DNA of 9,624 nucleotides, taken from the NCBI GenBank assembly GCA_018695965.1, contig JABHQB010000113.1:1-9624 (forward strand). Direction: 5' to 3'. How positions within the stretch are numbered: position 1 is the stretch's first letter; each line of letters begins with the position of its first letter. The notes beneath the pieces are model-generated. The model did no database searches. It was given only the letters and a program-made list of their open reading frames with translations, and was not told the origin of the DNA. Source of the DNA: Flavobacteriales bacterium. Its GTDB lineage: Bacteria; Bacteroidota; Bacteroidia; Flavobacteriales; BACL11. The translations under genes were made by a program, and so were the position numbers. Positions 8,425-9,624 of the stretch are shown here, in pieces.

Positions 8425-8817
8425 ATGAAAAACTTAATGAAATTATCTCTTTACTTATTGCCTTTTACTTTTTTACTAATATCTTGTGGAGGAGAAACAT
8501 CAACAAAAGGAAATTGGTCTTCTTCTGATATGGATAGATGTACATCTGACATGATATCTGAAATGAAAGATGATCCTGAATCAGAAGAGATACTATCTTT
8601 ATCAGGATCTACGATGAAAGAATTTGCTACCTGCGCTTGTGAGAAAGTGGAGGAGTTATATGAATCAGAATCTGAAGCTAGTGCCGCACTAGATGAAATG
8701 TCTGAAGAGGAAGTAGGAATGCTAATTTTAAGTTGTTTTGGTGATATGGAAGATCTTATAAAATTAGGAATGGAAATGGAAGACGAATCAACTAGTGAAG
8801 AAAATGATGAAGAATGA
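8425..8817 (+). CDS. Small acidic lipoprotein of unknown function, ending at an in-frame TGA
   Basis: A 130-residue protein with a lipoprotein signal peptide (MKNLMK, hydrophobic core, lipobox LISC with C21 as lipidation site), so it is probably membrane-anchored and faces the periplasm or outside. The mature part is rich in Glu, Asp, Ser and Met. Its four cysteines are arranged C39...C70-x-C72...C104, preceded by W31. I do not recognise a named family, although small proteins of this shape (Trp near the start, CxC in the middle, late Cys) occur in Flavobacteriales. It starts 42 bases after the protease stop, in an A-rich leader typical of Bacteroidota starts. The same frame continues beyond the TGA at 8815-8817 with a second domain of the same shape, so this may be a truncated form of a 192-residue two-domain protein. 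Confidence 0.75.
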   Translation: MKNLMKLSLYLLPFTFLLISCGGETSTKGNWSSSDMDRCTSDMISEMKDDPESEEILSLSGSTMKEFATCACEKVEELYESESEASAALDEMSEEEVGMLILSCFGDMEDLIKLGMEMEDESTSEENDEE

Positions 8818-9003
8818 TCTGAAGAATTTATAAATGAATTTATGGAAGCTTGTTCAGGAGATGATTCAGAGATGACAGCCTATTGTAATTGTATGTTAAC
8901 ACAACTTATGTTAAACTATACTGTTGAAGATATGGAAGTTTTAACAGAAGAGGATATGATAAAAATGGATGGTTTTGAAGATTGTGTAGGATTATTATAC
9001 TAA
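8815..9003 (+). pseudogene. In-frame second domain of the lipoprotein gene, cut off by TGA
   Basis: After the TGA at codon 131 the frame stays open for 61 codons to TAA at 9001-9003. The encoded segment begins SEEFINEFMEAC and contains C143, then YCNC (C154-x-C156), then C187. This matches the Cys layout of the first domain: 31 residues from CxC to the last Cys here, 32 there. In the first domain a Trp followed by Ser precedes the first Cys (W31-S32); here the TGA is followed by Ser-Glu-Glu, so TGG to TGA is the simplest explanation. There is no signal peptide or lipobox of its own. The only in-frame ATG near its start (8842) would lose the head of the domain. Whether any of it is translated, by read-through or otherwise, cannot be seen from the sequence. 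Confidence 0.65.
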
Positions 9004-9005
9004 TT

Positions 9006-9624
9006 TTAGTGAAAAAACTTATCTGAGAAATTAATTAGGTGTAGTTTTTCTGAAGCACGAGTTAATGAAGTATATAGCCATCTGAGGTATTCTTTATTCA
9101 ACATTTCATTTGTAAAATAAGATTGTTCTACGAAAACAGATTTCCATTGCCCACCCTGTGATTTATGACAAGTAATGGCATACGCATATTTTATCTGTAA
9201 TGCATTCAAATACTTATCTTCCTTTATAGCTTTATTTCTTTTATATGTGTTTTTTATAGAATTATAATCTTGTGAAATTAAATTATATAACTCTTTATAT
9301 CTCTCATAGTCTAAAGCAGCTTGTTCGCTTTCTAAAGTATCTAGCATTACAATTACATCTATTTCAGGCTCTTCAGGATAATCCACTAATTCAATCGTAA
9401 TGTGAGCGAAATTAAACCCGTATAATTCTTCATATTTTCGGATGTGTTTTACTTTTACCGTATCTCCATTTGCTATAAATCCTGCTTTACTGTCTTCATC
9501 TAACCAACTGTAATTGTTCCTCACTACCATCAGATAATCTCCATTCGATATTCTTTCTTCTTTCCAAAGTATTTTATGCCGGATTTGCTGATTATATAAA
9601 TATGCTCTTTTGTTTGATTTACAA
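9006..9624 (-). CDS. RecD-like SF1 DNA helicase, C-terminal part, 5' end outside window
   Basis: C-terminal 205 residues of an ATP-dependent RecD-like helicase on the minus strand. The frame is open through the right edge: before the Met at 9530 it reads NKRAYLYNQQIR and SNGDYL, a conserved stretch of this family, so 9530 is an internal Met and not the start. Motifs in visible numbering: a UvrD_C_2-type motif V region YAITCHKSQGGQW (148-160), then motif VI RWLYTSLTRASEKL (181-194). Walker A and B lie outside the window. Relatives are RecD2-like 5'-3' helicases of roughly 450-500 residues in Bacteroidota; without the N-terminus the exact subgroup is unclear. The gene converges on the lipoprotein gene, with only two bases between the two stop codons. 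There is no sign it forms a complex with the AddAB-like proteins. Confidence 0.85.
   Translation of the reverse strand, partial: CKSNKRAYLYNQQIRHKILWKEERISNGDYLMVVRNNYSWLDEDSKAGFIANGDTVKVKHIRKYEELYGFNFAHITIELVDYPEEPEIDVIVMLDTLESEQAALDYERYKELYNLISQDYNSIKNTYKRNKAIKEDKYLNALQIKYAYAITCHKSQGGQWKSVFVEQSYFTNEMLNKEYLRWLYTSLTRASEKLHLINFSDKFFH

Noticed and set aside
8815..8817. Alternative genetic code with TGA read as Trp
   Set aside because: More than 40 tryptophans in the other genes of the window are all TGG and none of the long frames contains an internal TGA. The addA gene also ends in TGA within a normal ATGA overlap. A genome-wide recoding is therefore unlikely; local read-through is not excluded.
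8815..8850. TGA as a selenocysteine codon
   Set aside because: The aligned position in the first domain is Trp, not Cys. The sequence after the TGA shows only an AT-rich palindrome (8826-8835) and a short direct repeat, not a convincing bacterial SECIS hairpin.
8999..9012. ACTAA-TT-TTAGT inverted repeat as a bidirectional terminator
   Set aside because: The stem is five base pairs, mostly A-T, with a two-base loop, too weak and too tight to act as a terminator.
9528..9530. ATG at 9530 (minus strand) as the start of the RecD-like gene
   Set aside because: The frame continues to the right edge with the conserved NKRAYLYNQQIR stretch, so this Met is internal.
1..9624. A new defence or mobile system combining two helicase loci with a protease and a lipoprotein
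   Set aside because: The AddAB-like pair is housekeeping repair, the RecD-like gene is on the opposite strand with its own context, and the protease and lipoprotein are exported. No integrase, transposase, repeats or toxin-antitoxin signs link them.

Overview
The window is AT-rich and gene-dense. It reads as a chromosomal segment of a Bacteroidota bacterium, most likely of order Flavobacteriales. The grounds are a secreted multidomain protein with SprB-type repeats and a type IX secretion-like C-terminus, no Shine-Dalgarno-like sequences before the starts, and a TAnnTTTG-type promoter element. No rRNA, tRNA, CRISPR array or insertion sequence is visible. No gap between genes exceeds about 50 bases, so there is no unexplained long stretch.

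Layout, left to right. (1) Positions 1-2864, + strand: the C-terminal ~950 residues of an AddA-type helicase-nuclease. The gene is open at the left edge, and its Walker A lies outside the window. (2) 2861-5647, +: the AddB-type partner, overlapping the first gene by ATGA, with a complete RecB-type nuclease motif set and the four cysteines of an AddB iron-sulfur cluster. Together they should form one AddAB-like enzyme that processes double-strand DNA ends for RecA-dependent repair. (3) 5680-8382, +: a secreted M43-type (pappalysin-like) metalloprotease with MAM, SprB-like and FN3-like modules. (4) 8425-8817, +: a small acidic lipoprotein of unknown function. Its frame continues past one TGA to a TAA at 9001-9003 and encodes a second Cys-x-Cys domain. 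(5) 9006-9624, - strand: the C-terminal end of a RecD-like SF1 helicase, convergent with the lipoprotein and open at the right edge.

The DNA-repair genes (1, 2 and 5) and the cell-envelope genes (3 and 4) show no obvious functional link. I see no convincing new multi-gene system. The observation most worth following is the lipoprotein gene, where a TGA stands exactly where a tryptophan would be expected at the head of a second, intact domain. This could be a recent nonsense mutation, a base-call error, or read-through.
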